Assembly: GCF_051014685.1 (NCBI RefSeq)
Contig: NC_135055.1
Span: 19,671,001-19,735,000, forward strand
Direction: 5' to 3'
DNA: 64,000 nt
Origin: Ptiloglossa arizonensis
Lineage: Eukaryota > Arthropoda > Insecta > Hymenoptera > Colletidae
The stretch's first letter is position 1. Every line of letters starts with the position of its first letter. The notes under the pieces are model-generated. The model worked only from the letters and a program-made list of their open reading frames with translations. It was not told where the DNA came from and did no database searches. A program made the translations under genes and the position numbers. Below, piece after piece: positions 13,450 through 28,124 of this stretch.

Positions 13450-16400
13450 CATTACACGGCCGAGACTGTTCCGTTTTTCGCGGTCAACTCCCTCGTGTGC
13501 TCCGGCTGGCTATCGTTTCGTATACGATATTCGCTTCTTCGTTTCAAACGCGATCGGATCTACCGACAATTTGGAACGATATTCACCTAGACGCGAGTTC
13601 ACCGGCACGCGTCCCAATTTTCTCCATCCGGCCCGTATGAAATTAAATTAATTAGAAAACGTTATCGCGACTCGAGGCACGTGGAATTTGGAATTTTCTG
13701 GTGAAAGCAGCGTTCGTATGCTTGCGCAACCGAAACGATACTTCTTTCCAACCGACGCGCCGAATCGACACCGCAACGATCGAGGGATAAGGGAGAGAGA
13801 GAGAGAAAGAGAGAGAAAGAGAGACTCTAAGAGTTTATAATAGGCGAACACAAAAGAAACGGACTCACCGCTCGAAAGGAATACCTGGAACGAAATTAAC
13901 GGTACTGGAATTGGGGAGCAACGACTGGGAGGGGGAACAAGGAGGGGACAATCACAGTTGCACATCTTATATCGTACAAAAAAGAATCGAACGAAATCTA
14001 GCTCGGGAACCCGCTTGAACGGCGCTCTATTGAAAACGTTATCCTGCGATCAGCTTCTTGTTCTTTCATCCGTGTTACAGTAGGTTAAATAAATCAAAAA
14101 AATGAACCAAGAACGAGCGAGCGATCGAGCGACCGAGAGAGAAAGAGAAGGATTAAGTAAGCGCTCGCATCGTTGCCTGGAAGTTTTTGGGTCATTTTAC
14201 TTTTTCGCGCTCCAAGTGAAACACACTTCTGCATACTTTTCCGATCGTAATTTCCAGATCGCGGAACCTCGTAAACGCCCAGGAACAAGCGAACGATTGC
14301 ATTAAGAAAATACGACCCATAGGCGTATTACACACCGTATCTTCGTCGCGTACACCAAGAACCCAAGAAGAGGATACCAACTTGAAATTAATCGAACTGG
14401 TTCAGGTGTTTATAAGCGTTTACGAAGCGATACCGAGTGTGTTCATTTTTTTGCGGATAATTTCGAATCGGTTTGCAAACAGTACGCATTACCGTTTCTT
14501 CGTTTTCCATCGATCGTAAATTACACATCGGGGACGATTCCCATTGAAATGGTCGTTTTCGAAACGATTTCGGAAACGACGACGAAAGTACCACCTGTTT
14601 CGAATTCACCTATTTCAATGGAGGTTTCGCGATATTTTCGCGAAACGCAGACAGACACACCGTGGATGAAAAGAAGAGGTTCCCGTTTGTCGAGCGTTCC
14701 ATCGACGATACGCGCTTCCTCGCGGTGTTTTTGAATTCCTAGAAAGCACGCAAACGTGGCACGTGATAATGCGGTTTTGCGCTCGCCGCGGCATCGGGCG
14801 AGAGAAGCGCATATCTCGACCGCAGCGGATCGTTTTAAAACGTTCCACGGCGGCCGGCACACGCCTAAAACGCGCGAACAACGGTTCACCGGTCGATCCC
14901 TACCTCTTTTTTCGTACACCGTTTTCGCTTAGAAACGAAACGGTCTGGTTTTTAGGCGGGAAGAGGATCGTTCCGTGGCGCAGCGTACCGTGGCGAGCCA
15001 CCGGGACGACATTAATCGTGAGTTTTCTATCTCGCGGAAAGTGTCGACGGTGGCCCTGAAAGCGATCCTCTCTCTCTAGTTTTAGAACGGGCCCGTTTCC
15101 GGTACCGATTTCCATCGATTCGTAAAACAAGATCAAACCTTGACCCTCTTTCGCCTACGACTCTCGATCGTTATTTATTTATATCTGACGCGTATCTAAC
15201 TTCAACGCGCGTAATTACGAGACACGCTGAAAAATTTTCATTCTCGATCAAAGTTTCCAACGAATGAAATGCAAACGTCGATCCCCGTTTACTCGTTGAA
15301 TAAAAATACGGGAAGTAAAAAATTTCGACGATCGAACACGAACGCAGACGCGGATGATCTCGCGGCGCGTACAATTCTAAATACGCGTAAATATGTGCAC
15401 AGAAGGTTAAGTTAATTGATAAATGGCGCCAGGAGCTGGGTACTTTGAAAAGAAATCAACGACGCTATTGTCGAGTTCGTTCCCTATAATAAAGAGCCCG
15501 GCAGGGGATGCCATAGTTGGCGCGTATTGATTCTACGAGGACAGGTGGAGAAAACAGATGGTTGACGCAAATGCCCCGGTGGAAACGCGCAATTGCGTGA
15601 AATTATTATCGCGATCGTTCCACGGGCGCAACAGAAATTTCGCTCGATTGTTCTCTTTTCTTTTTTCTTTTTTTCTTTTTGTTTTTGTTTTGTTTCTTTT
15701 CGTGCAACGGACAATGTTTCCGAAACGATACTTCATCGCGCGCTAATTAAGGAAGACGGTGAAGTGGCCGTAATCAGAGTTTGCGCGAAGAACTTGAAAC
15801 ACGGGAAACTTATCTGTTGACATACATCGTTGCGAGCCGCTAAAAGCATAGCCTCCTTTTCTTTCCTTTTCTTCTTCTCCTTCTTCTTTTTTTCCCGTGT
15901 TTTTCATTATCGAACAACTTTTTCGTTACCGAAGGCGATAATCGTTCAACGCGAGGCGCTCGTTGCCCATTTAAAAACCCGTGTTGCATATTCCGTCGAT
16001 AAATAACGGGCAATAACCGTATAATGAGATTTATAATTTCCTATGCGGTAAAATCCGGTAAATTGTTGCTAAGTAGTATCGTGCTTGAACTCCATTCAGG
16101 GATGCCAGGGAACTCCCTTCTAGTTGAAAAATTGGAATTACGAGCAAGGCAACGACCAAAGAAAAATGCTACCAACCGAACGCGTATCTTCTGGCACGGT
16201 CTGCTATTCGGTTATCCTTTCGTTCCTAAAGAACAGCACTTTCTATCAATTTTTTAACCAGCCTCTTTCTTCCGCTGGTTCGCCACTTTCTTTATCTACG
16301 TGCTCCTCGTAGGATTATCGACGGAGATACCATCGGAATCGCAATAAACTATTAATGGTAAACGGTAAACACACCGGTGGGATACCACCGGAGCAATTAC

Positions 16401-18520
16401 TGAACGATGCATAATGGGGTAGGGAGGGATAGCAACACCCTGTTTCCACGTGCAGATTCTCGGTCTTCGTGTTTCTTTTTCAGCGCGTTTAATTGGGATC
16501 TGATAATCGGCGACGGATTGCCCGGTTATTTAATTCTCTCGTCGGAATGGTAATTGCGAATCGTGCGTCCAGATGTTCCTATCGTTGCTATTCACGGCGA
16601 ACGGTGAATCGAAATTAACGGCGATCCTTAGGCGCACGCTTCAATAACTTCTGTCGAATTTTATTATCCCCGACGAAGCCTCGTAGACGCTTTCTCCGCT
16701 CTGTGATGCAAACGCAACCGTCCTCCACTTGCCCACAAGGTGTTCGACGAATGGAAAAACCGTGAAAGTTACAACAAACGCTTCGACGATCTCGCCCCGA
16801 AGGTTGACAATACGAACGAACCAACGTACGAACGTACGAACGTACGAACGAAAGGGAAATATTTATTAATCGATTTTATCGCCCGAGTCTTTTTCCTTTC
16901 TGCGATTTCGAAGTCTCGTGTACGAACAAAGTATGTAGGACGTTATCGAGCTGGCCATTTTCAGGTCGCCGGTAATATAAACACGACAAGCTAGAATTTT
17001 ACGGCGCCCCTTTTATCGCCGCTCATGTCAGCAGTCATTATTTTCGCGGCGAGGGGCCTCCACGGTTGAAAATATACCACTACGGGAAATCGTACACAAG
17101 CGCGCGCCGTATTATTGTCATTACGGTCAGGCCATTGTCGTCTGATATAATTATAACTGAAACGGTGCGCGAGGGTGTCACGCGATACCCACGGCCACGT
17201 GTCATTCTCGATCGTAGCGCACACCGCGGAATAGAAAATGTTTCTCGTAATCAACATTGAGCCGGCTGCTGTCTGCCCCGCTTCCTGATAGCTCTCGAGT
17301 TACGATAATACGGGTCCACGGTTGCGTGGACGAATACGAGGGGGGAAAAAAAAAATGGGGAGGGGAAATGACAAAAACAAACAAGTCGAAATTATAAATA
17401 AACTCGCAGCAGTGCCCGATCGACCGCGTTAACGATACAGTTCGAATCGCGGGGAACTGTGTACGCGACGCTGCGTGCGCGTATCGAATGCGCGGTGGAT
17501 CGAAATATTCGTCGGACGTGCATGGCCTTGAGAGACCGATGTCTCTGCTCCGTATCGACGGATCGAGCGACAGGAGTGGGGGTAGCCGCTCGGTGGCCTT
17601 GAGCTGCCAATATTACCAGTCGAAACGTAGGAAGATGGGCGTGCGCTGTGTCGCAGCGGTTCTGTCTCGTTTCACTCGATTAAACGCGAAAAAGATGGTT
17701 TCGACCGACGATGAAACGCAGCCAGGTAGCTCGATGCAGATATCCAACGGCAATTAGAACATTTCCCGTCGTTACGGGGCAGGTAAGCGAGACCGATTTT
17801 CATGCGACTTCCGCAGGACGAATCGGCGGCGAATTCGTTGCTCTAATGAAGACGCTGCACTTGGAAAATCTGCGCCGACGTAACGCATAATTTACCACAC
17901 GATACGCCGGGCAGATGTTTCCCCGTGTATATACAGGGTGAACCAACGGTGCCCGTCCCGTTGACCGTGTAAATTAATCGGACGATACGAAATGTTACGT
18001 TTGTTAATTTTATCGGGATCCTTCTCCGGAACAGATCCGTGTAATTGAAATTCTATTTACGCAAGAAACGTGTGGATCGTTGCGAAATACTTCTCGTGGA
18101 ACGGATGATAAAATTACTCGAATCGATGTTGACGTCTCCTTCAATTTTTGTCGAGAAAAGGATCTGCCTCCGGTTTGAAGTAATATTAATAACTTCCTTT
18201 ACACACGGGGAAAAAGAACGAGTTTTAGAAATCTGAGGCACGTAACATTTTTCTCCGACGTTCTTTCGTGTTTACAAGCGCGCATCGTACCATTGGATAT
18301 AATGCTTCCGATGGACCACCCGGTACGTACTCGAACGGGGAGAAAGAGAGCTGATTAACAGTCCGTTAACGAGTTCTGGCACGCATAGGGTTTATACAAG
18401 TTAATAATACAATTAAAATATAATATAATAATTGTACGAGTTAGTAATTGGCCGTGAGCGCTTACGATATATGCACAAGTTCCATAACCGATTATTAGAA
18501 TGATGGTAATCGCGGATGGA

Positions 18521-18554
18521 GGGGGAGGGGGGGGGAGACAGATGGGGTGGGGGG
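18521..18554 (+). other. G-quadruplex-prone G-runs
   Basis: G-runs of 5, 9, 4 and 6 at 18521, 18527, 18544 and 18549, with loops of 1, 8 and 1; the 9-G run can itself supply two tetrad strands. Confidence 0.55.
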
Positions 18555-19335
18555 AAGAGATGTAACGCGATACGAATTACCAGGATTACGGTGTATCGTT
18601 CGAAAAAGAGGTACACGTTTCGTATTGAAAACAATAATTATTCCTTCTTTCTAGAAAGTCTAAGAGCAGTCCTCGAAGAGGATACGGAGAGCGTTCGGTT
18701 CTCGACTACGGCTAGACACATATCTGTCTCTGCTCTGTAATTTGAAGAGCAAATTTCCATGCACCGCGCAAGATCCCTGAAATGTATTAACGCAAACATT
18801 TAATCTCGCAGTCTGTGCTCGATTTGCAATTCGTAACGTGCTCAAAATTGCATACGGGTCGACTGGAATTTGTAACGATTGACCTTAGCTTTCTAAGTGG
18901 GCCGCCGCTTACGCGGCTACACCTATTTCCATTTTTTTTTTTTTTTTAAAGAAAACGCGGCCTACTTCGATTTGGAAAGCTTCGTAATTCTTACCTAAGC
19001 CACGCGGAATCAAGTTACCGAACTTCTGTTTGTTCGGGAGTTCGATACCCGGCGATAATCGCGTCGATCTTGTTTCATCATCGGCATCATCGACGTGGAA
19101 TCGGCACGAAGAAAACACTCGCGTTAGCAGACACGACTTCGTTACATAATAACCACCGGTTCTTTTGTGCGCCAGTACAAAGCATAGAGGGAGAGAATCT
19201 CAGCCTCTTCATCGAACCGAGTTTCTTTTCCTCGTCACGGTTTTCGATTGATTCACTCCACTTTCGAACGAACGTCACGACAATGATACCTTTCTCGAAG
19301 GATTCACCTCGCTGTTTCTAAACTACGCAAAAACG

Positions 19336-19372
19336 AGAAGTAGAAGAAGAAGAAGAAGAAGAAGAAGAAAAA
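19336..19372. repeat. GAA microsatellite
   Basis: Run of AGA/GAA trinucleotides ending in poly-A. Confidence 0.9.
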
Positions 19373-22300
19373 ATTAGACCGATCGACGACCGAAACCTCA
19401 TTCGTTCGACGCCTGGCGTTCGAACAGCGTCGTATAATACGAGGCAAAGTCAAGAAAAGTAAAACCGTTCGACGAAAAAGAAATCCACGATTTCCACGTC
19501 CCCGATACAAAGTATTAAAACGTTCGATGAAGCGTCCTACAAAAATTCCATCTCGCCAGAGCTGTTTAAATATACCGCGACTGGAATCGTGAAATTTATA
19601 CGAGCCCGAGACTATCATTTATGGGATCGCTGCGAGGGTACAGTCTCGCAAGAAGAACAGCTAAGATTTCACGACTGCTCTTGCCCTCATCAGAGACTTC
19701 CTCTTGGTACAAAGAAGTGGCTCGAACGTAACACACAGCTCACTTCTGGATCGGTCTAAAACGATCGATAATCGCGCCTCGGGATCAGCAACGGTGCTAA
19801 CTTCAGCCGGGGGGAGAAAATAAAATTGAAAAAAAAAAAACAAAACAAAAGCAAAAAGAAGGAAAAAGGAGGCTCGAGTAACGCTCGATTTGATCTGGTT
19901 CTCGAAAGAAAACCAGATACGCGACCGAGCGGAGTGTAAAGCATCGTTGAGTATTTCTCGAAGAATCGAGAGGAACATCCGTGGTCGAAATCGGAAACGT
20001 TTGGAAACCCGCGCGATCTAAGCGCATCGGTTAACGAAACAAAGACGCTTTACTACACCCTTAGGTACCGTTCGCGTACCGGTATTATATCGAATCGGTG
20101 ACCGTGACAAATTACGGGCGGGGATTATTAAACGAGGGGTTTACGATTAGTCGACGCCCGTAAATCGTGAGAAATGTAGAATAGGAGAACGCCACGGGCT
20201 TCGAGTCTGGTAAATCACGGATATCGTCGCGGTTAGGTGTCTCGAATTCTGCGGTGGAAGGTTCACTCGCATGTGACGAAGAGAAAGAGGGGAAAGAGAA
20301 CCCGACGCGCGTCGCTTGTATTTTATGGTATTGATTATTAATCGTTTCCTGACGGAGACCGGGCCTTTCTTGACCCAGACCTGATTTTAATCGACGAACG
20401 AGATCGGACGCACGAGAGAGGACATTTGTTTCGGTGAGAGCGATAAGTAAGTGACTTTTACAAAGCGTCCTCTCCGAGAGGCGCGTTCAATTCAATGGCA
20501 CCGCTTTGTACGAGTTTATTTCCCGACGTGTATAACGAGTTTTACCGGAACGATATCGTTACAATACCTGAAACGAATAAAAATCGTTAAGGAAAGCATC
20601 ATCTTCAGCGGTACCACCGGTGGATGAAGATAATTATAACGATACTATGTCATCCGACGAAGAATGCTACAAATAAAACAGAAGGCAACGGTATACTAAC
20701 CGCTGAAGGCATACACGTGTATACACGGTGGTCGATTTATCTCGATCAACTTAAATACCGCACGGTGGTTTCGATTGTACCGGCTGTCGTCGTTTGTTTT
20801 CGAGTAACGTTTAAATTTCCTACACAAAACGCCGCGACGTTTGCGCGCGCGAACGAACGAACGACGCGCGAATCTTAATCGTACTCGGCGCGTAAAAGTT
20901 TCCACAAGTTGTCGAGCACCCGTGAGATCGATTTCGAAGAGTCGATTTTTCAAGCGAAAGAACTTTAACGAGTCTAAATCGATCGTTAAGTCGGCGAACG
21001 TTTCGAGATAAAAATTCGAAATATCTAGAAAGCAGAAACCGGACCAGTTTTCTGGGCACGAAAAGAAAGTCGTCATCGGTTTTTAACCAATTAACCGTCC
21101 GAACGATTGTCGCTCGGCTCAGGAATAGTGAAAATCGTTATCCTCGAATCGCGTGACTCTCGCGGAACCAGCCTTGCACAGTTCGAAACGCCGTTTAATA
21201 ATCGGGAGAGTGGCTCGATCTAAATCCCTACATTTTCCCGAAGAGAGTTTATTGGGGCCATCGACTTACGAACCATTCACCCAAGCGTACTCTCTATTAG
21301 CAAACAATGTGATATGATGAAATCTTAATAAAGCCCGGAAGGGACGAGCGCAGAGCAGCTTGATGCTCTTAATTAGAGCTCGTGATGCATCGGAACCCTC
21401 GGCTAGCGAATACGTTTTAAGTTTACATCCGCGTGGAGGTGTAACGCCGGCGAAACCTGTGTACCCGCGCGATCTCGTGATCGACCGGACTCGTGTAATT
21501 TATAAATCGTGGCCAATGTACGTTACACGCGGCACGATCCTTGAAACGATGGAACGTTTCGAAAAATTCACACGCGAAGATCGGTGAACTCGACGCGTTT
21601 CGAGCCTCGGTATCGGACCCTGAGCGTGAACGAAGAAAGTACGTCTTTCTCTTTTTTTCTTATCGTCTGAAGAGAGCGAAAAAAAAAATGAAAGACGTTT
21701 CGAGGTTCGTTCGACAGCGATGTTACGCGCCACGTGTGTCGATGAAAATCGTACCCGTTGCGGGAAAGAACGAGAAAATGTAAACTCGGTCGGTCCTTCT
21801 CGTATACACCGAAAGCGTAATTTAGGTACCAAAGTGGAGGATGTTGTTACACGCGCGTGCACGTGACTCAACATCCGTACACCGTGGGGCTTTCAGCCGG
21901 TGCTCGCGCGTTGGGAAAGATGAAATATTTTCAGCGAACGCCACGATGTTTACAGTTATCGTAACTAGGTGGAAAGTTCGCGTACAGGAACGGTGACCCG
22001 CGCGATACAGACCGATCAAACGCGGAGACCGATGTGTTTCATGCCTACGCGGTGATTAATGCTCGAGTCTGCTCGCTTCGGCAACAGCTCGCTATACAAC
22101 CGGGGTCGCTTTTATTTCGTATCGCGTACGCGCAAATATAACTGTTCCGTGTCTGTTGATCTCTCGTTTATTTTTGTTTCCTTTCCCTTGTTTTTTTCTT
22201 CTTCCTTTTTTTTCTCTGCGAAATTCCATTCTTTTTTCCCGATCCGGCGGTACGATCGGTCGAATAAATAAATCGTCGAACCGTGTGCCCCGATCTCGCG

Positions 22301-23061
22301 GTCCCCGGACGTCCGCGCGTAACGATATTAATCCTCCTCGTGATAACATTTGTACGTAGAGACAAGTCTATAAGTTACGTAAAACAGATCGTAATTGCGG
22401 GGCTCGATAAGGCGGCGCGAGTCGCCTTATCGGCGAAGAAAGTGGAACGAATCGCGGATCACAATTCGCGCCGCTACGTTTCGTTCGTTTCGTACGAGAG
22501 GTGAACTCTTCCTGTTTATGGGAAAGGAATTTCAGAAACGACGGCTTTCCCTTGCCAAAGCCGAAAGTCGACTACGAAATCGTATGAAAATCGCGGAACA
22601 ATGCCGGCCACGGGCACGGTTAATACCCATATGGGTGATAAGACGCGTGGATTGCACGCAACAAGACGGCCCAGCGCGGAGAAGATTTATACGACCACCA
22701 TATGCCAGTCGACACGGCCAGTCTCCCGATGCGATTGTGCATACCAAAGTTGGTGTTATGCAAAGGTAAGCGAAAGAGGGGAAAAGCTCCGTGTATTACC
22801 GGACAGCAGATGCAGCTTGCACGGCCCGAGAAGCTCCGAGCAGTTCACGCGTCCAATCGATGCGTCGAGAACAACGCTTGGATCTACGATCGACTTCAAT
22901 CGTAGGGAAAAATCTTCACCGTGGCGTACTCGATCGTTAATTTATATTCTTAATAAAATTACACGTATAATTATCGACGTGCCGTCGATACCTGGCTAAC
23001 GATAGATATCGGTTGGGAACAGGAACAGATAACGGATGAAATTTATTTCTCCACGGGGCAG

Positions 23062-23400
23062 CTAAACGCGCCTCTCGTCGAAGAAACAAGACTCGAACCG
23101 GTTGCATTCAGAATTCGAGTAACTTTGGGTGCGAGTGATCTCGAAAAATGTTTAATTTACATTTCTAAAGTAACTACGGATACGATTACCGATTCACGAT
23201 CGAACCCACCGGCCAACGATCGACGTCTATTGCATCTAAACGCGCCTCTCGTGGAAGAAACAAGACTCGAACCGATTGCGTTCCGAATTCGAGTAACTTT
23301 AGGTGCGAGCGATCGCAAAAATGTTTAATTTACATTTCTAAAGTAATTACGGCTACGATTACCGATTCACGATCGAACGTACCGGCCAACGATCGACGTC
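23062..23400. repeat. Tandem duplication, 174-bp period, 2 copies
   Basis: Copy 1 is 23062-23235 and copy 2 is 23236-23400. Both start CTAAACGCGCCTCTCGT and end CCGGCCAACGATCGACGT, with scattered substitutions and small gaps. Confidence 0.9.
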
Positions 23401-23460
23401 AATCGCGAACGAGACGACAAAGAGGATTAAATTTATTTCTGCAGCGAGGTTATCGACCGT

Positions 23461-23515
23461 CCCCGACTTCTGTCGCGATTACGGCCGAAAGTCGGGGTGG
23501 TAAGAATACCCCGAC
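23461..23515. other. Three-arm inverted repeat with two exclusive hairpins
   Basis: CCCCGACTT (23461-23469) pairs with AAGTCGGGG (23489-23497). The same central arm, as GTCGGGGT (23491-23498), pairs with ACCCCGAC (23508-23515). The two stems (9 bp with a 19-nt loop, 8 bp with a 9-nt loop) share the middle arm. The pairing is seen; any role is unknown. Confidence 0.6.
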
Positions 23516-23836
23516 AGGTCCGAGCTTCCCGGTCAGGGATCTCTGAAAGAAACCCTCTTTTATCCCGTTCTCGTGTTTCATTCACGGTATCGAGGCTCTC
23601 GCGCGTGTCGTTAAAACCGGAACCGGGTTGAAATCCGCGCGTCCGTCTCTCGCGTCGCGCGGAACGCGGGTCAGCCGTGTAACAATAATTCGCCGCGTTA
23701 ACGTGGTTTTAGATGCTCCAGACCGCGGATACATTACAGCCGACGGAACGAGCGGCACGAAGCCTTCGAGACACGCGAGCGCTAAGTGCACGGTCGCACA
23801 CTCGAACGAACACGCACGAAACGTCGCGCGGAATGT

Positions 23837-23923
23837 TGCGTGCGTACGTGCGTGCGTGCGTGGATACGTGCGTGCGTGCGTGCGTGCATACGTTCGTACG
23901 TGCGTGCATACGTGCGTGCGTGC
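23837..23923. repeat. GCGT microsatellite
   Basis: Imperfect (GCGT)n with interspersed ATACGT units; alternating purine-pyrimidine character. Confidence 0.9.
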
Positions 23924-26900
23924 CACGCGGCACGTGAAAACGCATGTGCACGCACGCGTGCACGCGTAAACGCAACGCGGCCGCGCCGCCGGTCGATATC
24001 AATTTGACATCGAGCCCGCGACGTCGGGATAACCGCCTTTCACGTCGAATATCCTATACCCAGGAAACGATCGACGCGCGTACCATAATCGCGAGCGTGT
24101 GCGGTGAATTTAATGAATATCCCCACCACCTCACCCCACCCACCCACCCACCGCTCCGCGATTCGTGCTTGTCGACCGAACCTCACAGATACATAATAAT
24201 TTATTGTAATTCGACCGGTCGAATAGTGTCTCCTCATCGATTATTCAAAGACCGGTCGAAGAAACACGCCCGGCTCGCACGAGCACGTTCACGAACACCT
24301 GCGTTCAAGCCCTCCGTCTATGCACGGTTTATAGATTAGGCGATAGCCTGTCCTCGGTGTTATTACGTTCTCGATACCAGCGACAAAATACCCGACCGGC
24401 TTATCTTTTTACCACCGGAGAGATTGTTTTCCATCTGTTACTCGTGGGAAAAGCTCGCGATCCCGAATCTTTAATTAAAGTTACGAGGAGACGGAAAGCT
24501 CGCGGGACAACACGAGGCGCGGAACGATCGCTACTTGCGTACCACCCGAGGGGATATTAATTATATCGGGAAGCACGTCGTAAACGAACGTCCGGACGAT
24601 GTTCCGCGATGTTTCCACGGAAATGTAAAAGCGCCGTGTTCGATTTTTAAACGCGCGCGAAATGTGTGTCAGGTACGAGAGAAAACCGTGCAGGAGAAGT
24701 GACCGGAGCCGGCCATCTTTTCTTTTTTTCTTTTCTTCGATCGAAAGAATAATCGTAACGCGTACGCGCGGTAAATATTTCCACGCGCTTTAATTTCCAA
24801 CGTGAATTATAGCCGTTGCCGTGGTGCCGGCAGGAGCTTGGTCAAGGAAACTGCGAAAAATGGTATGCACGCCGGCGGAGCATGATTCCGGCCCCGCGCG
24901 TATATCCTTCTTCTTTCGCGTGTTCGTTCGCGCACGCGCGGCCAAGATTCGCGCGCAATTAACGCAGAATTTCGCGGCTCCGGTGTTAAAGGGGGGATAT
25001 ACACCTCGCAGGAAGCACGGGAGGTGGAAAGAAAACGCCGGAGGAACTGCACGAGAGTTGTAGGTGGCGAGAGATTAAGGAGATTAAAGAGGTCGAAGGA
25101 GCCGTGGATACGCGGGTGGTGGGGTCGGGCGGTTGAAAAAAAAAACTGAGAAAAATATGGAAATGTAGGTGGCGATGAATGCGAAGGCGAAGGACGGCGG
25201 AAGCAAAGAGATCGAGTGGGCGGTGGAGATGGAAATGGCGTCGAAGGCGTCGGTGTACGATAAAAAAAAAAAGAAAGAAAGAAAAAAAAATGATACGATC
25301 CCGGTCGAATTAACTGTAACGATTAAAGAAAGGAAAGCGATCGCACTTTTTGCGCGGCGGCACGCTTTGAGAATTTAGGTTACGCGTCTTGATCAGTCGG
25401 AGAGATCTCTGGACGAGCTAATTCGCTGATTACCCAGCGCGAGATACCTGAACCAAAACTACGGTTTCCCCGTTTAGCGGTGTATACACACGGAGCCGAG
25501 GTACCCGGCGCTGTATCGTTCTTGCTCTAACGAGCGGTCGTACTTTTTCGTCCTGTATATCGCGCATTCCAAGGTAAACACAGAGGGGCGTGTTCCTCGC
25601 GTCGAACATAGAATCTTCGCTGGGAAGAAACGGGCGAGATCGGTGTACCCGACGAGGCTCGCGCGCGAACCAGAAAAACGAAAAGGTAAAGCACGCAACG
25701 GGGGTAAAAAAAAAAAAAAACCCTTTCGTTTCAACGACGACAAAATCTTCGAAGAACCAGCGGGAGTGGATTTCGCGATGGAACGACGTTTCCTACGCCC
25801 CCGGTGATCGACAAGCGTAACAGTTTCGGTTCGCGATAAAGCCGGGCGGCGCGTATACTGACGGTGAACTTGATCGATCGTCGAAACAAGAAACCCATAA
25901 AATTCTACGATTATTGCAACGGACAGGACCCGGTTCTCGGAATGACATTCGATTCGTTCCACTTCCAGGAGGAAAATTTAAGACGCGCTCTCTACCAGAC
26001 GTTTACGAACAGTTAATGTCCGCGATCGTGTTCACGGACACGTGGTGTGCCCGACCGCGAACAGCCGTACGCTAAGATCCGCGAACCGTAATCCCTACGG
26101 TCGTTCGGTCGAACATTAACGTGATGTTTTGCAGCAGCGACCGTTGGATCGGAATATACCTAGTACTCGTATTCTGTGTGGTCTCGGCTTTATCTTCCGA
26201 CAATCGGCACGGTCGTAATGCTCGTAACGATAAATACGCGGCTCTAGGAATCCAATGGAGAAAAGCCACCGCGGCGGAGGCGCGGAGGAGCTAGGAACTC
26301 GGTCGATATTTGAGGCCTGCAGAACAGGAAACGCCTCGCGTCAACATCGTGCACCGTGTACCATATCATGGGTGCTGTCTTCGCGTTCGGGAGGACTTTT
26401 TTCCTCCAAATAATTCGCGTACAGCGTGAATTTCATTGCGAAACGATCGTTCATGGTCGTCGATGCGATTCGTTCGACGGTCGGTAAACGTACTTTCGTG
26501 CGATCGAATCCCGACGGGATTCGCGCTCGATACACGCGCGGTGTGTACGATTAAATGCTTACGGGGATAATAGATAAATTCTCGGGTATCGAGATTCAAA
26601 ATCGACCGATCGAGAGCTGCCGGATAAAACGATACGATCTCGCGCGTCGAAAGTTGAACACGAGTTTGTCATTACGGCGTAATCAGGGGAGTAATTAAGT
26701 CGAGACGAACGGGGACGAAAAAGGAACGTCGATCCTGCGTCCCGACGCGCAAACGATCCCTGCTGCCGCCCAACGGGAGCGTCGAGATTGATGCAGATAT
26801 CGCCGAAATTGATTGCGCGGTACACAGGGGGAACGTGATCGCATTCTGGCGGCAAACGCGCTTAAAAAAATCTACGGTCGGCTGCAATAAGAGCAAACGA

Positions 26901-27260
26901 ACGGAGCTACGGTTTACGACGTCTCGTGGTGGCCGATCGGCGATATTTTCCTCTAATTTCGCCCGGTTCGGAACGGCGGTTCGGAGATCTCGTGAAAATA
27001 AATCAACGACACGGCAACCGGCAAGAAAAGGCTCGCTGGTGGAACACTGGCATCCGGCTGAAAGTTTTGCCTCGGTGCAATCAAGATGCATCAGGTTTTG
27101 CGCGAAGATCGCGCGAGTACCTTCGATTTTTCTCGACTCGCGGGGAGATCTCTCGAACGCGAGAAGAGATGGTCGACAAGAAACCAGCGGAGGTTTTCGA
27201 GAAACGGAGATCTATTAACGACTACGATGCCAGCGGCGAATTAACTTAATCCCGAAACGT

Positions 27261-27266
27261 TCTTTT

Positions 27267-27303
<37 letters not shown>
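27261..27303. repeat. Poly-T / CT microsatellite
   Basis: T run followed by about 15 TC units. Confidence 0.95.
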
Positions 27304-27304
<1 letters not shown>

Positions 27305-28023
27305 GTCCTCTTTTTCTTTTCTTTTCGCAATCGACGACCAGGTTCTTCCACGAGCGTCGAGGAAAGTGTCGCGCGCAGAAGAAACAAACGAGCGCTTTCT
27401 TTCGTTGGACTTTCTACCGGGCGTGTTCCAACGAAGAACGGGGTCCCCCGTTAATTAAATTTTTGTTCGGTCTAATTCTCCATCCTGCTGGGAACAATTG
27501 TGGGATCTTTCGTAGAATTAGGCGGGTTCGCGAAGGAAACGCGAAAGATCTACGGTGACAAACACACGGTTTATTAAGCGTTGGATAATGAAACGTTCCG
27601 CACGACAAAATGATTGGCATTGTCGTGGACCGCGACACGGCGGTAACTTTGCGAAACGTGGCTTGGTGCAATCCTCACCCGGATCGTACCGATTGTCCAG
27701 AGAGGATTTTCTAACCCAGTAGAATTAATAGACAGTACGGGCTTCCTTGTCTCATCCATCTTCTTCATCTCTGCTATAGATAATGCCCATTAAATGAAAA
27801 ACCTCGTTTCTTCACGTGTCTCAAAGACGTTAAGTACTCCCATAATGTACTCCGAACTGCGATCGGATCGACGAGATGCATCCTGCTTCGAATTGAACTT
27901 TCTTTTTATCTCTGTATAATTTAATGGAACGTTGCCGGCTCGATACGATTCGTATAGTTTCGTCCACGGTTGCTGGGAACGTTTGGGTTTGGTCAAACGT
28001 CTCGTAACGCTCGAGCAGAGAAA

Positions 28024-28050
28024 CAGAGAGATACAGAGAGATACAGAGAG

Positions 28051-28113
<63 letters not shown>

Positions 28114-28124
28114 GAGAGGAGAGA
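28024..28124. repeat. ATACAGAG / GA microsatellite
   Basis: Several ATACAGAG units followed by a long GA run and GAGGA units. Confidence 0.95.

Noticed and set aside
23080..23100. tRNA B-box-like sequence (GGTTCGAGTC on the minus strand, in both repeat copies)
   Set aside because: No pairing T-stem, anticodon arm or acceptor stem around it.
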